Shown piece after piece: positions 51,090 to 60,821 of a DNA stretch of 64,000 nucleotides. The stretch is from Hyphomicrobiales bacterium (GTDB lineage: Bacteria; Pseudomonadota; Alphaproteobacteria; Rhizobiales; Beijerinckiaceae), in NCBI GenBank assembly GCA_930633525.1, contig CAKNFP010000001.1, forward strand, positions 970,001-1,034,000. Reading direction: 5' to 3'. The notes beneath the pieces were generated by a model. That model saw nothing but the letters and a program-made list of their open reading frames with translations. It was not told the origin of the DNA and made no database searches. A program made the translations under genes and the position numbers. Positions within the stretch are counted from its first letter, which is position 1, and each line of letters starts with the position of its first letter.

Positions 51090-52211
51090 ATGTCTCACAA
51101 CAGCTTCGGCCACCTGTTTCGCGTCACGACATTCGGCGAGAGCCATGGACCGGCCATCGGCTGCGTGGTGGACGGTTGTCCGCCGCGCATCCCGCTGACC
51201 GAGGCTGATATCCAGGCGGAGCTCGATCGCCGCCGCCCCGGACAGTCACGCTTCACCACGCAGCGTCGCGAGCCGGATACAGTCAAGATCCTCTCCGGGG
51301 TCTTCGCTGACGAGGCCACCGGCCAGCAGGTCACGACGGGCACCTCGATCGGCCTTCTCATCGAGAATGTCGACCAGCGTTCGAAGGACTACGGCGAGAT
51401 CAAGGATCGCTATCGGCCCGGCCACGCCGATTTCACCTATGACATCAAATATGGCATCCGCGATTATCGCGGCGGCGGGCGCTCCTCGGCGCGCGAGACC
51501 GCGATGCGGGTCGCGGCTGGTGCCATCGCGCGCCGGGTCGTTCCGGGGCTCACCGTGCGCGGAGCGCTCGTCCAGGTTGGCCCGCACAAGATCGATCGGA
51601 GCCGTTGGGATTGGGACGAGATCGGCCGTAATCCCTTCTTTTGCCCCGATGCTGAGGCGGCCACGCGTTTCGCCGATTTTCTCGACGATGTGCGCAAGCG
51701 CGGCTCGTCCGTCGGGGCCGTCGTCGAGATCGTGGCGGAAGGCGTTCCGCCCGGTCTGGGGGCGCCGATCTATGGCAAGCTCGACAGCGATCTTGCCGCC
51801 GCACTGATGAGCATCAATGCCGTCAAAGGGGTCGAGATCGGTGAGGGCTTCGCCGCGGCCGCGCTGTCGGGCGAGGAGAACGCCGACGAAATGCGCCCGG
51901 GTAATGACGGGCCGACGTTTCTGTCCAACCATGCCGGTGGGATTCTGGGCGGCATTTCCACCGGCCAGCCGGTGGTCGCGCGCTTTGCGGTCAAGCCGAC
52001 ATCCTCGATCCTCAACGAGCGCCAGTCCGTCGATCGCTTCGGGCGGGAAGTTGATGTCATGACCAAGGGGCGGCACGATCCCTGTGTCGGCATCCGCGCC
52101 GTGCCTGTCGGTGAGGCCATGGTCGCCTGTGTATTGGCTGACCATTTTCTGCGGCATCGCGGCCAGGTCGGGGCCTCGCCGGCATGGCCGCAAACGCCTC
52201 AGGGCATTTAG
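51090..52211 (+). CDS. aroC: Chorismate synthase
   Basis: Converts 5-enolpyruvylshikimate-3-phosphate to chorismate using reduced FMN. The 373-residue protein starts [20 protein letters not shown], followed by [72 protein letters not shown] and [20 protein letters not shown], all hallmarks. Start at 51090 with GAGAGGG upstream. It precedes the ribB fusion, 80 bases away, in the same direction; aroC-ribB is a usual Hyphomicrobiales pair. Confidence 0.97.
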   Translation: MSHNSFGHLFRVTTFGESHGPAIGCVVDGCPPRIPLTEADIQAELDRRRPGQSRFTTQRREPDTVKILSGVFADEATGQQVTTGTSIGLLIENVDQRSKDYGEIKDRYRPGHADFTYDIKYGIRDYRGGGRSSARETAMRVAAGAIARRVVPGLTVRGALVQVGPHKIDRSRWDWDEIGRNPFFCPDAEAATRFADFLDDVRKRGSSVGAVVEIVAEGVPPGLGAPIYGKLDSDLAAALMSINAVKGVEIGEGFAAAALSGEENADEMRPGNDGPTFLSNHAGGILGGISTGQPVVARFAVKPTSSILNERQSVDRFGREVDVMTKGRHDPCVGIRAVPVGEAMVACVLADHFLRHRGQVGASPAWPQTPQGI

Positions 52212-52291
52212 TTGTACTTAACTTCTCGTCGACCGACTCGGCGTGCGAATTTATTTGCATTAAATGTTAGCCGGCGATAGCGTCGATTCCG

Positions 52292-53593
52292 ATGAAATTG
52301 ATCGATTGGCTCTCACTCAACGGGGTTAGCCGGGCGGAGTTTGCGCGCCGCATCGGTGTGACTCCCGCCGCAGTGACTCAGCTTTGCAACAATGAGGCGG
52401 CCTGGCTCAGCCGCGAAACCGCGCGTTTGATCCTTCGCGAGACGCGGGGAGCTGTGACACCCAACGATTTTCTGGCCGAGGTTCGAGAGAGCGAGGAGGC
52501 GCGCTTGCGTAACAGCGTTTTGGAAGCGATCGAGGTTTTTGGTCGTGGCGCTATGGTTGTCGTGACGGATGATGATGATCGTGAGAACGAAGGCGATCTG
52601 TTCGTTGCGGCGAGTTTGTGCACCCCCGAGCAAATGGCTTTTATCGTCCGGCATACCTCCGGCATTGTCTGCGCTCCTCTCGCGCAGGCCGAAGCACGGC
52701 GGCTGCGGCTCGATCCGATGGTAACCTTCAACGATGCGCCACTCGGCACAGCCTTCACGGTTTCCGTCGACGTACGCCACGGCCTGACCACGGGCATTTC
52801 GGCTGAGGAGCGCACCAACACGGTGCGTGCGCTCGCCAATCACAACAAGGCGCCGGACGATTTCGTACGGCCTGGCCATGTCTTTCCGCTCATCGCGCGC
52901 GAAGGTGGCGTCCTCATGCGCTCCGGCCACACCGAGGCCTGCGTTGACATGTGCAAGCTCGCCGGCCTTCCGGCGGTGGGCGTGCTGGCCGAGCTGGTCA
53001 ATGACGACGGCACGGTCATGCGGGGGCAGCAGGTCGCGGACTTTGCAGAGAAGCACAACCTTCTCCGCATTTCGGTGGCCGATCTCATCGCCTATCGTCG
53101 CATGCGCGAGAAGCTCGTCGATCGGGTTGCCACATTCCCCGTGCACACGGATATCGGCGAGCTCACGGGCTATGCGTATATGACGTCGATGGATCCGGTG
53201 CAGCACTATGCCTTCGTCTACGGCGACATCAGCGACGGCCGGGAGGTTCCCACCCGCTTGCACCGTTGCGACATTCTCTCGGATGTTCTCGGTGGCGCGC
53301 GGGTGATCAATGCGGCGCTGAAGCATTTCAAGTCAGCCGGACGCGGCGTGCTCGTCTATCTCCGGGACGGCACGGCCGGGGTGCCCACCAGCCTGGCCGG
53401 TGATGCGGCTGGCCGGGCAAGCTCCGAGGAACAGCGCCTGCAGCAATGGCGCGAGATCGGCCTGGGCGCTCAAATCCTGAAGGATCTCGGCGTGTCCTCG
53501 ATCCGCAATCTTGCCTCGGGTCCACGCGCCTATATTGGTATTGCCGGTTTCGGGATCGAGATCGTGTCCACTGAGCCTGTCGACGCGGCCTGA
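52292..53593 (+). CDS. ribB: 3,4-DHBP synthase with N-terminal HTH and degenerate RibA-like domain
   Basis: A 433-residue three-part protein. Residues ~1-65 form a Cro/C1-type helix-turn-helix (VSRAEFARRIGVTPAAVTQL, CNNEAAWLSRETARLILRET). Residues ~70-275 are DHBP synthase (VVVTDDDDRENEGDLFVAAS, FVRPGHVFPLIAREGGVLMR, GHTEACVDMCKLAG), which turns ribulose 5-phosphate into the riboflavin precursor 3,4-dihydroxy-2-butanone 4-phosphate. Residues ~280-425 are GTP-cyclohydrolase-II-like, but the zinc site is broken: where RibA has the RCDCG pair after HSEC, this has LHRCDILSDVLGG. This is the RibBX arrangement seen in Proteobacteria, with an HTH added. No FMN riboswitch fits in the 80 bases upstream. 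Confidence 0.93.
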   Translation: MKLIDWLSLNGVSRAEFARRIGVTPAAVTQLCNNEAAWLSRETARLILRETRGAVTPNDFLAEVRESEEARLRNSVLEAIEVFGRGAMVVVTDDDDRENEGDLFVAASLCTPEQMAFIVRHTSGIVCAPLAQAEARRLRLDPMVTFNDAPLGTAFTVSVDVRHGLTTGISAEERTNTVRALANHNKAPDDFVRPGHVFPLIAREGGVLMRSGHTEACVDMCKLAGLPAVGVLAELVNDDGTVMRGQQVADFAEKHNLLRISVADLIAYRRMREKLVDRVATFPVHTDIGELTGYAYMTSMDPVQHYAFVYGDISDGREVPTRLHRCDILSDVLGGARVINAALKHFKSAGRGVLVYLRDGTAGVPTSLAGDAAGRASSEEQRLQQWREIGLGAQILKDLGVSSIRNLASGPRAYIGIAGFGIEIVSTEPVDAA

Positions 53594-53620
53594 TCGCGTT
53601 ACTAACGGCCTCCAGCTTTC

Positions 53621-53642
53621 CGGGACCGTTTGAACGGTCCCG
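53621..53642. terminator. Bidirectional terminator between ribB and the deacetylase gene
   Basis: Perfect 10-bp stem CGGGACCGTT / AACGGTCCCG around a 2-base centre, between convergent genes. T-poor flanks, so it may work as a weak stop. Confidence 0.7.
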
Positions 53643-53643
53643 T

Positions 53644-54570
<927 letters not shown>

Positions 54571-54912
54571 GCCTTCACCTCCTCGACCAGCGCCTTGCGC
54601 CTTGGCCTTCAATCTCTCGTCGAACTGAGCAGAAAAAGCACGCGGTCGATAGCGGAACCTGGGCAGCCGGCCGGGCTCGTCGATTTTTTCCAGAACAAAT
54701 AGGATCCTTCGCGATCCTTTGGATGTTTCCATTCCTCCGAAGGGGGAGTGCCCGAGGGTCGCCTTCGTCGCAATTCGGTATGCCCGTCACGCAGGCCACC
54801 CGCGTGTCGGCGGTCATTGTTTCATTAACCATATCGGTAATAGATGCCTGATAAATATAGTTGACGATTCGCGAATCGGTCGAACCGCCCCCCTTATGGA
54901 GTCGCCGCCAAC
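54571..54912. other. Divergent region HDAC / L,D-transpeptidase
   Basis: 340 bases between divergent genes; no gene seen. It contains a perfect 14-bp palindrome at 54865-54878, overlapped by a TTGACG -35-like hexamer (54861-54866). Confidence 0.5.
54865..54878. promoter_or_regulatory. Perfect palindrome upstream of the transpeptidase
   Basis: CGATTCGCGAATCG, 35 bases before the ATG and overlapping TTGACG. It is a candidate operator; no regulator can be named. Confidence 0.4.
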
Positions 54913-55503
54913 ATGCGCCTCAAGACGTCCCTCGCTGTTCTCCTGTCAGCGTTTGTCCTCGTCGGCTGCAATTTCAAGACGGTTCCGGATCCGTCGGTGT
55001 CAAACCGCGATACGGAATGGATGGCGCAGATGCCGCAGGCGCCGGTGGATCCGCTGTTCGCGCGTTATGAGATCGATGATCCGACGGGCGAGCCTGCCGG
55101 CACCATCGTCGTCAAGCAGAAGGAGCGCCAGCTCTATTACGTGCTGCCGAACAAGCGCGCCATGCGTTATGGCGTGGCGGTCGGCGACGAGGCCTACGGG
55201 TGGACCGGCAACGCGACCGTGCAGCGCAAGGCGGAATGGCCGAACTGGAACCCGCCGGCCGAGATGAAGGAGCGCTGGCCGCATGTCCGCGCAACCGCTG
55301 GCGGCCCGAACAACCCGCTCGGTGCGCGCGCGCTTTATCTTTATGACGACAAGGGCCGCGACACCCTCTACCGCATCCATGGCACGAATGAGCCTGACAA
55401 GATCGGCCAGGCTGTGTCCTCGGGCTGCATCCGTATGCGCAATATCGACGTCATCGATCTCTACAACCGCGTCGAGCCGGGCTCCCGCGTTGTGGTGATG
55501 TAA
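54913..55503 (+). CDS. L,D-transpeptidase, lipoprotein
   Basis: A 196-residue periplasmic enzyme making 3-3 peptidoglycan crosslinks or attaching proteins to the wall. The N-terminus MRLKTSLAVLLSAFVLVGCN is a lipoprotein signal (lipobox LVGC), followed by a short linker and the YkuD domain (~60-196). IHGTNEPDKIGQAVSSGCIR has the catalytic His156 and Cys172 with the SSGCIRM context. Upstream, a 14-bp palindrome and the divergent HDAC gene. Confidence 0.93.
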   Translation: MRLKTSLAVLLSAFVLVGCNFKTVPDPSVSNRDTEWMAQMPQAPVDPLFARYEIDDPTGEPAGTIVVKQKERQLYYVLPNKRAMRYGVAVGDEAYGWTGNATVQRKAEWPNWNPPAEMKERWPHVRATAGGPNNPLGARALYLYDDKGRDTLYRIHGTNEPDKIGQAVSSGCIRMRNIDVIDLYNRVEPGSRVVVM

Positions 55504-55614
55504 CTCACGCAGCCCGCGCTGCTCGCCAACGACCGTCTGCAAAGCTCTTGGGGGAGGAAAGGCCGCCCCAAACGCCGTTGCCGTGCGTGCTGGCACCTTC
55601 TGGCGTCGCGCCGA

Positions 55615-55815
55615 TCAGTTGGCGAAGCGCGAGCCGGTCTGTCCGTTCGAACGGTTGCGCTGCGCGTCGACGCTGCGCGGGGTCGTCCCCTTCGTGACGG
55701 TCGCCGCTGCCGCTACCGCCGGAATGCCGATTGATCCGAAAGTCGGAACGCGTTCGGCGTGGCGGGCTTGGTAGCCTTGTCCGGCAGGGCCGGCCTTTTC
55801 AGTATGGGTCTTCAT
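55615..55815 (-). CDS. Possible small protein of unknown function
   Basis: A 66-residue frame, MKTHTEKAGPAGQGYQARHA onward, with AGGA placed 5 bases before the ATG. Composition is Ala/Thr/Ser/Gly-rich and not obviously random, with a hydrophobic patch (GSIGIPAVAAAATV). No family recognised and no partner gene, so it may be a chance frame. Confidence 0.35.
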   Translation of the reverse strand: MKTHTEKAGPAGQGYQARHAERVPTFGSIGIPAVAAAATVTKGTTPRSVDAQRNRSNGQTGSRFAN

Positions 55816-56290
55816 TGTCCTAGTCTTTCATTCCAAACGACCGCTAATGGCGACTCATCCGCCAATCACGTCACAGTGATGATCGCTGATGATGCTGACG
55901 AGGAATGGGCAGAGTTTGGGCAATCCAGAGGCGAAAGCTTCCGATTTCTGATTTTTTGCCGCTTATCGGTAATAAATGGTTGATCGAGCCGGCAGGCGAT
56001 AAGATCCTGGGGGTGTCGCGGTTACGATGTCCTGGGGCGCTACTTTTTCTTAACCTTGAGAGAGCGCCAGGCCCAGCCTGATGGCGGGACCATCCTTTTC
56101 GACCATCCCGTTCACGCGCCATCCACGACTGTTTGGTAAAAACACCTTGCTGGAATGATCTGCCACGGGCCGAACAGGCCAGGTTCTGAAGGGCCTGCTT
56201 TCGGCAGATGCGCGTGGTTGCGGATCGGCCGCGGTGCTTGATCGCCCGGTTCCGCGGGATCAAGGTTGGCGGCGGGTGTGGAGTAGAGGA
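55816..56290. other. Intergenic before the DUF1499 gene, no gene seen
   Basis: About 475 bases without a convincing gene; some open frames are antisense shadows of the DUF1499 gene. No clear repeat or terminator was recognised. Confidence 0.45.
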
Positions 56291-57091
56291 ATGCGACGCG
56301 TACCGTTGCACGAGCCGGTCACATGGATAGCGTTGGCCAGCCGTTGGATTGGCCTGTTCGCAGTCGTGGTGATGGTGTTCGGGATAGGGCTCCTGCGCTT
56401 CGGCCACGTCGCGCTCACGGATGCGTTGGCCGTAATGACGGTGGCGCCTGCGATTGCTTTGCTGGCCGTCCTGCTGGCGTTTGTCGCTTTCGTCGTTATC
56501 TGGCGTGATGGAGCGCGGGGCCTTGGCGCGGCGCTGGCCGGCATTGTGTTCGCGCTGATCGTGCTGGCGGGGCCGAGCTACGTCCTTGTGGAGGGCCTGC
56601 GCGAGCGCCGGCCGCAGGATGTTGCGACAGATGTGAGCCGGCCACCGGCTTTCTCCCTGTCGCGCGCTGCTCTGGCTGTCCGTGGCGGCGCCACTCCGTC
56701 GCTGGCGGCGGGCGTTGTGCGGCAAGCATCCATACCGGGCAAGGGTGTTGTCGAGCCGCTTGAGCTCGATGTGCCGATGGCTCAGGCCGTCAATGCGGCC
56801 CTGAAGGTGGCCCGTGATCTGGGATGGGACATTGTGGAAGTCAGCCCCGGCACCGGGCGCGTGAATATCGGCCGCATCGACGCCGTCAATTACACGCCGT
56901 TTCTGAGGCTGCCCGTGGATATCACGATACGTTTCCTTCCCCGCGCGCAGGGCGTGCGCGTCGACGTCCGCACCGTCGTGCGCCACAGCATCGCCGATTT
57001 TGCGCTTGCCGTCGGCGCAGAACGCATCGAGCAGTTTCTTGAGGCACTGTCGGAGGCGGCGGAAGAAGGCGAGGGAGGCGGCGCGAGCTGA
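56291..57091 (+). CDS. DUF1499 membrane protein
   Basis: A 266-residue protein. Three hydrophobic segments in the N-terminal half (IGLFAVVVMVFGIGLLRFG, ALAVMTVAPAIALLAVLLAF and GAALAGIVFALIVLAG) are followed by a soluble DUF1499 domain from about 145 (LELDVPMAQAVNAALKVARD, DAVNYTPFLRLPVDITIRFL, RVDVRTVVRHSIADFALA). Function unknown; DUF1499 proteins are widespread in Alphaproteobacteria. Start at 56291 with GTAGAGGA. Convergent with the metallo-beta-lactamase-fold gene. Confidence 0.85.
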   Translation: MRRVPLHEPVTWIALASRWIGLFAVVVMVFGIGLLRFGHVALTDALAVMTVAPAIALLAVLLAFVAFVVIWRDGARGLGAALAGIVFALIVLAGPSYVLVEGLRERRPQDVATDVSRPPAFSLSRAALAVRGGATPSLAAGVVRQASIPGKGVVEPLELDVPMAQAVNAALKVARDLGWDIVEVSPGTGRVNIGRIDAVNYTPFLRLPVDITIRFLPRAQGVRVDVRTVVRHSIADFALAVGAERIEQFLEALSEAAEEGEGGGAS

Positions 57092-57192
57092 CAGTCCCGA
57101 GCGATGGCTGTTCGATCATACCGAGCGCCGCTCGTCGCGCGTTTGAATGTCGGGCTGTCGAAAGCCATGCCTCATGACCACGGCTTGATGCC

Positions 57193-58107
57193 CTATGATT
57201 CGCTAGGCCGATATCGCGCCGTGAGCGTGGCCGGGCCATCTGTCGCGACAAGGCGACGCCCCACAAGATCCTCGACATGGGCGAAGACGGAGAGGGCCGC
57301 TGCCGGCAGCAACGCCGGATTGAGCCCCTCGTAAAGCCTGGGCACAATCTCCGCTATGGAGCTGTCGCCGCTCCTGATGCGTCCGAGGATCGCGGCCTCG
57401 CGTTGCAGGCGGTGATGGATGAGCGCGCGAAGAAATCGCTGCGGTTCCCGAACGGGCCCCCCGTGCCCAGGCCAATAGATGGCCTCCGAGCGGTCCTGCA
57501 GGCGTACCAGCGATGCCTTGTAGTCGGTCATCGAACCGTCCGGAGGGGCGACGATCGTGGTCGACCAGGCCATGACGTGATCACCCGAGAAGAGCGCGTT
57601 CCCTTCGGCAAAGGCGAAAGCCAGATGATTGGCCGTATGGCCCGGCGTTGCCACCGCGGTGAGATGCCATCCCGGGCCGGAAATCTCATCGCTGTCGAGC
57701 ATCTCGGCATCGGGCCGGAAATCACGGTCCGCGCCTGACTCGCCGCGGGGTTCCTCACCCTCCGCCCAGGGCCTGGAAGGCCGATGGGGGCCGCAGCCGA
57801 CGATCGCCGCGCCCGTCGCGGCCTGGATCGCGGTGGCGGCCGGTGAATGGTCGCGGTGGGTATGGGTGACGACCACATGCGTGACCGTCTCATTGCGGAC
57901 AGCCGCGAGAAGGGAGCTGACATGGCGCGCATCGTCGGGGCCAGGGTCTATGACAGCAACCCTGCCGCGCCCGATGATGTAGCTGCAGGTGCCCCTCCCC
58001 GTGAAGGGGCTGGGATTCGGCGCGAGAATGCGCCGGATGCCGGGAGCAACCTCAATCGTGACGCCGGCCTCCACCTCGAAGCCCTGGTCTAACGGGATAT
58101 CGCTCAT
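57193..58107 (-). CDS. Metallo-beta-lactamase-fold hydrolase (LACTB2-like)
   Basis: A 304-residue zinc hydrolase. VVVTHTHRDHSPAATAI is the HxHxDH motif, TPGHTANHLAFAFAEGNALF (third His) and FSGDHVMAWSTTIV (bridging Asp) follow, with a C-terminal helical domain after YWPGHGGPVREPQRF. The arrangement, including a C-terminal winged-helix-like extension, resembles the LACTB2/RNase-like branch of the family. The substrate is not known. Stand-alone, with a 383-base gap to the next gene. Confidence 0.9.
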   Translation of the reverse strand: MSDIPLDQGFEVEAGVTIEVAPGIRRILAPNPSPFTGRGTCSYIIGRGRVAVIDPGPDDARHVSSLLAAVRNETVTHVVVTHTHRDHSPAATAIQAATGAAIVGCGPHRPSRPWAEGEEPRGESGADRDFRPDAEMLDSDEISGPGWHLTAVATPGHTANHLAFAFAEGNALFSGDHVMAWSTTIVAPPDGSMTDYKASLVRLQDRSEAIYWPGHGGPVREPQRFLRALIHHRLQREAAILGRIRSGDSSIAEIVPRLYEGLNPALLPAAALSVFAHVEDLVGRRLVATDGPATLTARYRPSES

Positions 58108-58490
58108 GATTCGATGCCTTGATTGCGGCTGCCGCCGTCTTTCCGCGTAACCCCGAGTCTGCCTTGCTCAACGCTTTCCTTATACGTCTTGGGCGCGCGA
58201 TGGCGCCCGCACAAGATGCAGGGCACGGGTCGTGATGCCGCACTAGGCAGTGGCTCCTGTTGTAATCCGGCCCTGATCAGCTCGGTTGTTCGATCCCGCT
58301 GAACGAACTGTGGGCCGCTAGGGCGATAGCGAGCCGCCGGCGCAGCCCGCAATGTCGATTGCGGATGATGCCACGCAATCTGCGTGGATGTGCGCTCATG
58401 GTTAATCAACTCTAAGTTGTATTCGCGCCGCATGGATGGCTTGTCGCTTACGCCTGCGAAAGGCGCGGCTGATGGCGCAAGGATCGGATA
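58108..58490. other. Divergent region, no gene seen
   Basis: No convincing gene, repeat or terminator; presumably promoters of the metallo-beta-lactamase-fold gene and the exported protein gene. Confidence 0.45.
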
Positions 58491-59210
58491 ATGCTCAAGA
58501 TCATCAAATACACAGCCTATATCGCTCTTATCCTATGTACGATCGGTGCCGTTATTGTGGCGCAGGATGCGACCGCCATCGATGCGGTTCCGCAACAGAT
58601 GGCGCAGGCCCAGCCAGCCGGCAAGAAGCCTGTCGCCAAAGCGAAGCCAGCGGCTCCCGCCAAGCCGCAGGCTGCGCCGGTCGAGGACGGCGAGCCTGAG
58701 GAGGCGGCAAGGGCGGATGCTCCGGGGCACGTCGCGGAGGCCGAGCCCCCTCAGGCGCAAGTTCCCCTGTATACCCAGCACGCCTTGCAGGCCGGGTTGC
58801 AGAACTGTGCGCCCATCGTCAACCATCTTGGCAATATGGCCGCCGATACGGACTATGCTGTCCAATCGGTCTGGAATCGTGACCGGCCAAATGCTCATAT
58901 GTTCTGGCAGTTGATGGGATTGAGCTATAGCGGCCGGCCGGGGCTTAATAAAGCCAGCAGCATTCTGGTTGCCTCGCCGATTGGCGAGAGCCAGTGTGAG
59001 GGCGTGCTGGTACAGGTCATCCCCAGCCCGCGAAGCTGTGAAGCGATAGAGAGCAGCCTCGGCAAGGAAGGGGGGCGCGCGCTTGATGGGCTTGTCGGTG
59101 TGCGCAACGTCATGACGGTGCGTGGCGAGCGGGTCATGTTGCTGCCATCGGCGAAGAGCTGTGTGATTGTCAGTGTGACGGGCGCCCAGTCACAGCCGCG
59201 ATCGCAGTGA
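58491..59210 (+). CDS. Exported protein, unknown function
   Basis: A 239-residue protein with N-terminal signal (YTAYIALILCTIGAVIVAQD) and an Ala/Pro/Lys-rich linker (KKPVAKAKPAAPAKPQAAPV). A globular C-terminal domain of ~140 residues follows (YTQHALQAGLQNCAPIVNHL, AQDATAIDAV upstream, GESQCEGVLVQVIPSPRSCE). It has four Cys that could form disulfides. AAGGATCGG lies before the ATG. I do not recognise the family; alone between the divergent metallo-hydrolase and an AT-rich gap. Confidence 0.78.
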   Translation: MLKIIKYTAYIALILCTIGAVIVAQDATAIDAVPQQMAQAQPAGKKPVAKAKPAAPAKPQAAPVEDGEPEEAARADAPGHVAEAEPPQAQVPLYTQHALQAGLQNCAPIVNHLGNMAADTDYAVQSVWNRDRPNAHMFWQLMGLSYSGRPGLNKASSILVASPIGESQCEGVLVQVIPSPRSCEAIESSLGKEGGRALDGLVGVRNVMTVRGERVMLLPSAKSCVIVSVTGAQSQPRSQ

Positions 59211-59793
59211 ACACCGGCGCATTTCTCGGCGCGACATGCCATGCCGTCCATAGGGATGCGCAGGTTCGCGTCCTATGCCCCGGCGTTACGGGATTGACCC
59301 GGAGCCGCCGCGAACTGCCGGTTGTGTCAAGTGAAATATCTATATCATGGCGTGCATAAATGTGTTCACCTCGCGCCCGCCATGTGCAACCTTCGTCTGG
59401 CCGGAATGCGTATGTTGGGCACTGAGGTTCTCCCGCCGCCAAATGGCCTCGAGAATTCAGAGAGGGTGTGTAGCATTTGCCGGACCACTTCCGCAGCGGC
59501 ATGCTGGACGAAAGGATTGTCATTTTCAGTCTTTTGTCCAATGCATTTGATATACTCGAGTAATTGGTTCGAAATATATTTCATATCAACCGGTAATATT
59601 ATTTCAATAACAAGACATAAATATCAGTATAAAATTAATTCATTGGTCATTTTGTAACAAAAATAGCGATATTGGGGGTCAAATTGCGATGTCTGCAATT
59701 CTATGTGCAGCAATTGCATTGCTGTGAGTGCCGTCCGTGTCCAGATTTTCTGCCCTCTCTCGCAATTAGCGAAGTGGCGTAGCAGGGCATGTC
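59211..59793. other. AT-rich intergenic gap
   Basis: 580 bases, clearly more AT-rich than the rest of the window, especially 59500-59720. No gene is seen. This may be the promoter region of the AraC gene and/or the border of acquired DNA. Confidence 0.6.
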
Positions 59794-60732
59794 ATGAAAA
59801 ATCAGGAAACAACCAGCGAAGTGGGAAAAGTACTGGAAAGGGGCTACTCTGAGTACGATCGAACATTTCGTGAGGAATTCTGTAACGATCTCCTGAGATC
59901 GACCTTTGAAATATATCAGGGGTCGTCATTCTCAGCACGGACGCAAGTTGCATTGTTTGACGATGCGCGTGTGATCAGCGCGACGCTGACACCGGGAACG
60001 CTGACGCGCAATGCCAAGCTTGTTTCAACAGAGACCACGGGCCTCGTTGCCATCAACGTGCTTCGTGGTCAGGCTAGATTGACCAGCGATGGCCGCAGTA
60101 TGACAGTTGATCCTCTAGGGGTTGCCGTCATTCATGCAGATGTGCCGTTCCAGCTCGATATTCTTCCTGTCGGGGAGGAGGCGCAAATTTCGTGGATTGA
60201 GCTATCCAGCGTCACCGATCTGCGATCGCTCATACGCAATAAATCTGTGATGGTTAGCTCGAATGCGTTGAGTGATTATATATCTTTCTTTGTCGATTTC
60301 TTTATAAAATATGCAAATGGTGATATATCGCGCTACCTTGATCTATCTATACGTTCAAGTATCGTTGAAATGCTTCGGGCGTTCCTACGCGACCAAGTGG
60401 CACGCGAAGACGGTAGCAACAAGGCGCGCCTTGCGAACGAGATTATCGACTATATCAAGAACAATCTCGAGCTACATGATCTCGGTGCAGCGAAAATATC
60501 GCGCAATTTCAATGTTTCACAGCGCAAGCTCTACAAGATATTCGAGGACTCCGGCCTCTCTCTGAGGGATACAATCCTTCACTATCGGCTTGAGGCCGCG
60601 CGAAAAGAGCTCGCGTCGACCGTCGAGAAAAAGATCATCAATATAGCCTTTGACAGCGGCTTTAACGACGTCTCGACATTCTATCGCAACTTCAAGCGCA
60701 AATACGGCTATTCACCGCGACACACACCGTGA
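59794..60732 (+). CDS. AraC-family transcriptional regulator
   Basis: A 312-residue regulator. The N-terminal ~200 residues form a ligand or dimer domain resembling the AraC-binding-like group (RNAKLVSTETTGLVAINVLR, SWIELSSVTDLRSL). The C-terminal ~100 residues are the double helix-turn-helix domain: HDLGAAKISRNFNVSQRKLY, RLEAARKEL, INIAFDSGFNDVSTFYRNFK and RKYGYSPRH. Its base composition is lower in GC than its neighbours. No target gene can be named; a CDF exporter follows on the opposite strand. Confidence 0.9.
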   Translation: MKNQETTSEVGKVLERGYSEYDRTFREEFCNDLLRSTFEIYQGSSFSARTQVALFDDARVISATLTPGTLTRNAKLVSTETTGLVAINVLRGQARLTSDGRSMTVDPLGVAVIHADVPFQLDILPVGEEAQISWIELSSVTDLRSLIRNKSVMVSSNALSDYISFFVDFFIKYANGDISRYLDLSIRSSIVEMLRAFLRDQVAREDGSNKARLANEIIDYIKNNLELHDLGAAKISRNFNVSQRKLYKIFEDSGLSLRDTILHYRLEAARKELASTVEKKIINIAFDSGFNDVSTFYRNFKRKYGYSPRHTP

Positions 60733-60821
60733 ATGCCGCCTTCGACATCCCCGTCGCGTTGGCGGGGATGTCGCATCAGGCGTGTTGGCCTGAACGCGGG
60801 GCAACTTTTCTATTCTGCGTT

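Noticed and set aside
52212..52291. Possible FMN riboswitch before ribB
   Set aside because: Only 80 bases are available, too short, and no conserved core is seen.
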